Shown: positions 61,099-64,000 of the stretch, one piece after another
Numbering within the stretch: position 1 is the first letter of the stretch
Layout: every line of letters starts with the position of its first letter
NCBI RefSeq assembly: GCF_036345155.1
Contig: NZ_CP107772.1
Span: forward strand, 10,044,001 to 10,108,000
Direction: 5' to 3'
Length of the DNA: 64,000 bases
Origin: Streptomyces sp. NBC_00582
Lineage (GTDB): Bacteria > Actinomycetota > Actinomycetes > Streptomycetales > Streptomycetaceae
Notes under the pieces: model-generated
Databases searched by the model: none
What the model was told of the DNA's origin: nothing
Seen by the model: only the letters and a program-made list of their open reading frames with translations
Position numbers and translations under genes: made by a program

Positions 61099-61884
61099 GT
61101 GGCGGGCCCGGCCGGCCGCCTGGACGCCGTGCTGGTCTGCGGCGGCCGCTGGCACGACGTCGACCACGCGCGGCTGCGGCTGCTGGAACTGCTCGGCGAG
61201 CATCCGCGGGTGCGCACCACGGTGTACCAGGACTACGACTGCGTGGCCGCCCTCGACCGGGCCGACCTGCTGGTCACCTACACCTGCGACGTCCGGCCCC
61301 GCCCGGCGCAGCGGGCCGCGCTGGCACGCTTTGTCGAGCGGGGCGGACGCTGGCTCGCCCTGCACGGCACCAACGCGGTGATCGAGCCCCCGGCACGTGG
61401 CGGGCCGCGGGTGTTCACGACGCCACGGCTCCTCGGAGAACTGGCGCAGGTCCTCGGCAGCCAGTTCCTGGCTCACCCGCCGATCGAGCCGTACGAGGTG
61501 CTGGTGACCCGGCCCGACCATCCGCTGGTGGCGGGGATCGCGCCCTTCACGGTCACCGACGAGCTGTACGTGTGCGAGCTGCACGGCGAGCTGGAGGTGC
61601 TGCTGCACGCCGAGTACACGGGGCCCTGCCGCGGCTTCGCCGAGGGCGACACGGCGGCCCTCGACAGCGCGCCCCGACCGGTGCTGTATCTCAAGCGGCG
61701 CGGCCTCGGCGAGGTCTGCTACTTCACCCTCGGCCACTGCCGGGGCCGCTACGACGTGCAGGACCTCGGCGTGGACGACACCGGGCGGGTGGACGTGGGG
61801 CCGTGGGAGACGCCGGAGTTCCTGACGGTGCTCGGGCGGTGCGTGCGGCGGATGGTGGAGGCGCCGGAAAGGGCCGGCGCATGA
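61099..61884 (+). CDS. ThuA-like protein
   Basis: 261 residues from GTG 61099, three bases after the SDR stop. A class-I-amidotransferase-like flavodoxin fold of the ThuA family: 'DAVLVCGGRWHDVDHARLRL', 'RADLLVTYTCDVRP', 'FVERGGRWLALHGTNAV' and 'PVLYLKRRGLGEVCYFTLGH'. ThuA relatives are tied to trehalose or sugar-alcohol use, but the biochemical role is unsettled. It ends in a hairpin shared with the next, convergent gene. Confidence 0.88.
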   Translation: MAGPAGRLDAVLVCGGRWHDVDHARLRLLELLGEHPRVRTTVYQDYDCVAALDRADLLVTYTCDVRPRPAQRAALARFVERGGRWLALHGTNAVIEPPARGGPRVFTTPRLLGELAQVLGSQFLAHPPIEPYEVLVTRPDHPLVAGIAPFTVTDELYVCELHGELEVLLHAEYTGPCRGFAEGDTAALDSAPRPVLYLKRRGLGEVCYFTLGHCRGRYDVQDLGVDDTGRVDVGPWETPEFLTVLGRCVRRMVEAPERAGA

Positions 61885-61910
61885 GTGCATCGGGCGCCGG
61901 CCCTTTCCGG
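61864..61910. terminator. Bidirectional terminator overlapping the ThuA-like gene end
   Basis: Perfect 17-bp arms 61864-61880 and 61894-61910; the ThuA stop codon lies in the 13-base loop, so the coding end itself forms the left arm. It separates the convergent alcohol dehydrogenase. Confidence 0.8.
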
Positions 61911-61918
61911 ATTCCGGG

Positions 61919-62965
61919 TCAGCCGTGCGGCAGCACCACCGCACGCCCGCTGATGTCACCGGCGTGCAGACGCTCGTACGCCTCCGGGGCCTGCTCGAGA
62001 GTGAACGTCTCGACGTGGGAGGACACGAGGCCCTGCCGTGCGAGTTCGAGGATTTCCATGAGCTCGGTCCGGCTGCCCCAGTAGGGGAAGGAGGCCGACA
62101 CCTCGAACGGCAGTCCGCCGCCGAAGCCGACGGCCAGAGTGCCCCCGCCGAGGCCGACGACCGTGACATCGCCCGCCACCGCCACCGCCGCGGCGGCCAC
62201 CGCCAGGGTCGCCTCGGCTCCGACGAAGTCCAGGACGACCTCCGCACCCGTACCGCCGGTGAGTTCCCGGATCCGTGCGGCCGCCGCGCCGTCGGAGAGC
62301 AGCGTCTCGTGGGCGCCGACCTTGCCCGCCAGGTCCAGCTTCTCCTCACTCGTGTCTAGGGCGACCACCCGGGCGGGGGTCAGCGCGCGCAGCAACTGCA
62401 CGGCGAGGTGCCCCAGCCCGCCGACGCCGATCACCACCGCCGTGCTGCCGGGCAGCAGCTTCGTCAGCGACCTGCGGATCGCGTGATACGGGGTCAGCCC
62501 GGCGTCGGTGAGGGGCGCCCCCTGCACGGGGTCGACCCCGTGCAGCGGGACCAGGTGGCGCGGCGAGTCCACCAGCATGTACTCCGCCAGCGCGCCGGGC
62601 CGGCCGAGCCCGGGAGGCAGGATGCCCAGCCCCGCGGCGTGCGGACAGCAGTTCTCCCTGCCCTCGGCGCACTGGTGGCAGCGACCGCAGCCCCACGGGC
62701 CGTACACGGCCACGGCCTCGCCCTCCGCCACGGCGGTGACGCCGGCGCCGAGTGCCGCCACCGTCCCGACACCCTCGTGACCGAGGGGCATCGGCAGGGC
62801 GTAGGGGAACACCTCCTCGGGCCAGCCCATCACCGCCAGATCGGAGTGGCACAGGCCCGCCGCCGTCACCTTCAACAGCACCTGGCCGGGGCCGGGTTCG
62901 GGAACCGGAACCTCCACGACCTCAGGAGCGTGCCCCACCCGCAGGTACTGAACGGCCTTCATCAT
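61919..62965 (-). CDS. Zinc alcohol dehydrogenase (AdhP-like)
   Basis: 348 residues from ATG 62965 (MMKAVQYLRVG) with AAGGA upstream. Catalytic-zinc site in 'AGLCHSDLAVMG' and 'PLGHEGVGTV'; structural zinc cysteines in 'GCGRCHQCAEGRENCC'; Rossmann 'VIGVGGLGHLAVQLLRA'. Oxidises alcohols with NAD+. Its first 44 bases overlap the end of the permease gene on the same strand, implying translational coupling. Confidence 0.93.
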   Translation of the reverse strand: MMKAVQYLRVGHAPEVVEVPVPEPGPGQVLLKVTAAGLCHSDLAVMGWPEEVFPYALPMPLGHEGVGTVAALGAGVTAVAEGEAVAVYGPWGCGRCHQCAEGRENCCPHAAGLGILPPGLGRPGALAEYMLVDSPRHLVPLHGVDPVQGAPLTDAGLTPYHAIRRSLTKLLPGSTAVVIGVGGLGHLAVQLLRALTPARVVALDTSEEKLDLAGKVGAHETLLSDGAAAARIRELTGGTGAEVVLDFVGAEATLAVAAAAVAVAGDVTVVGLGGGTLAVGFGGGLPFEVSASFPYWGSRTELMEILELARQGLVSSHVETFTLEQAPEAYERLHAGDISGRAVVLPHG

Positions 62966-63989
62966 CGGATGTCCTTGCTGTAGTCGGGGCCGGACGGGTC
63001 CCCGTCCGGCGGCGTAGAACGGTGGGCAGGGCGATCCGGCCACCCGTGAGGACCAGCGCCACGATGAGGACCGAACCGGTGAACAGGCTCGCGGCCCACT
63101 GGGCGCTGGTGGCGAGCCCGAGTCCCGTGATGCCCGTGCCGAGCAGGAGGACCGCGAGGACGGTGCCCCAGGCGTTGAAGCGGCCCGCGTGGAACTGGGT
63201 CGCCCCGACGAACGCGGCGGCGTAGGCCGACAGCAGATACGGGGTGCCCGCGGTCGGCGATCCGGATCCGACCGACGACGCGAAGACGACGCCGGCGAAA
63301 CCGGAGAGCAGCGCGGAGGCCACCAGCGTCAGAAAGCGCAGCCGGTCGGTGCGCACCCCCTGCAGCCGGGCCGCGTCGGCGTTGAAACCGGTCGCGTACA
63401 ACCGGCGCCCGGTGGCGGTGTGTTCCAGCACGAACCAGATGGCGAGGGCGGCGAGCAGCAGATACAGCACCGGCAGGGTGATGCCGCCCGCGTCGAGCTG
63501 GGCGATGTCCGCGAACGGCTGGGCGAGCAGTTGCACACCGGTGATGGAGCTGTCGTTGGTGACCATGGTGATCAGGGACTGTATGAGCGCCCCGGTGGCC
63601 AGGGTGGCGATGAACGAGTCGACGCGCAGGATCACCACCACGATGGCGTTGACCACCCCGACCAGCAGGGCCGCGGTCATCGCCAGGGTGGTCGAGGCGA
63701 AGGGGCCGAGACCCGTGGAGACCAGGAAGTGTGCGGTCAGCACACTGGTGAGCGACATGGTGTAGGCGACCGACAGGTCGAAGACGCGGGCGGCCAGCGG
63801 CAGTACGACGCTGAGCGCCACCAGGCCCGCCACGGCGTTGCCGTTCAGCACCTGCTTGACCGTGATGAGGGTCGGGAACGTGTCCGGCGCCCATACGGAG
63901 AAGAGCACGACGATGACCAGCCACACGTACACGGCGCCGATGTTCCGGAACGACAGGGCGGCCGCCGCCCGGGTCGGGTTGGGCCTCAT
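62922..63989 (-). CDS. Sugar ABC transporter permease (RbsC/AraH-like)
   Basis: 355 residues with about 10 hydrophobic segments. The family's cytoplasmic loop 'GRRLYATGFNADAARLQGVR' and 'PLAARVFDLSVAYTMSLTSV' are as in ribose/xylose-type BPD_transp_2 permeases, and 'SYAAAFVGATQF' (here 'SAYAAAFVGATQFHAGRFN') is the late conserved stretch. The start at 63989 follows a TGA by one base on the minus strand, so the upstream gene, probably the ATPase, overlaps closely but lies outside the window. Confidence 0.93.
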   Translation of the reverse strand: MRPNPTRAAAALSFRNIGAVYVWLVIVVLFSVWAPDTFPTLITVKQVLNGNAVAGLVALSVVLPLAARVFDLSVAYTMSLTSVLTAHFLVSTGLGPFASTTLAMTAALLVGVVNAIVVVILRVDSFIATLATGALIQSLITMVTNDSSITGVQLLAQPFADIAQLDAGGITLPVLYLLLAALAIWFVLEHTATGRRLYATGFNADAARLQGVRTDRLRFLTLVASALLSGFAGVVFASSVGSGSPTAGTPYLLSAYAAAFVGATQFHAGRFNAWGTVLAVLLLGTGITGLGLATSAQWAASLFTGSVLIVALVLTGGRIALPTVLRRRTGTRPAPTTARTSDDEGRSVPAGGARS

Positions 63990-64000
63990 GTCACTCGGTT

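Overview
The window is very GC-rich actinobacterial DNA and almost certainly comes from a Streptomyces or a close relative. The protein families, the GTG/TTG starts, the density of TetR, HxlR, MarR and XRE regulators and the IS types all fit that group. No rRNA, tRNA, CRISPR array or replication origin was recognised. The mix of catabolic genes, one regulator per small unit, and transposon relics looks like an accessory region rather than a core housekeeping one.

Layout. 1-4.9 kb: the end of a GntR/FCD regulator, an unusual amidohydrolase-methyltransferase fusion, a 91-bp inverted-repeat element and an intact IS630, then an isochorismatase-type hydrolase behind a DNA-damage-like promoter. 5.5-6.6 kb: a divergent F420-type NADP oxidoreductase/HxlR pair sharing a palindrome, followed by a fossil TnpB right end. 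7-11.4 kb: a minus-strand row of pentapeptide-repeat, NADAR, DUF1963 and SUKH-like proteins. 11.5-13.1 kb: a decayed XRE regulator divergent from a zinc alcohol dehydrogenase.

13.5-27.2 kb: two paralogous TetR repressors (16.3 and 26.6 kb) sit among eight copies of an AAACCGATCGGTTT-like operator, in front of an SDR, a DHA2 drug exporter, another SDR plus alpha/beta hydrolase, and the repressors themselves. Between them lie an MFS transporter, a YtcJ-type amidohydrolase/APC permease operon with its own TetR, an NDH-2-like flavoprotein and a Tn3 transposase relic.

27.4-35.1 kb: an SDR relic, a DHFR-like reductase whose leader appears interrupted by an IS110 (with a candidate bridge-RNA region), a secreted M4 metalloprotease with a P-domain, and two poorly known proteins.

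35.5-53 kb: fatty-acid or acid catabolism under local regulators. A TetR is linked to an acyl-CoA ligase/hydrolase/enoyl-CoA hydratase operon and an SDR by the motif ATAAC-N3-GTTAT. A MarR is linked to an acyl-CoA dehydrogenase/SDR pair by a conserved 24-nt site. Then come a TetR, an HxlR/thioesterase pair, PrpE, an HSL-type hydrolase, a HIBYL-CoA-hydrolase-like protein, and a quinone reductase/HxlR pair whose promoter is duplicated 2.6 kb away.

53.6-61.9 kb: a compact bidirectional beta-oxidation-like unit. The minus-strand operon encodes acyl-CoA ligase, histidine phosphatase, thiolase, PDR/VanB reductase and 3-hydroxyacyl-CoA dehydrogenase. The plus-strand operon encodes acyl-CoA dehydrogenase, SDR and a ThuA-like protein. 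The window ends with a zinc alcohol dehydrogenase overlapping an RbsC-like sugar ABC permease.
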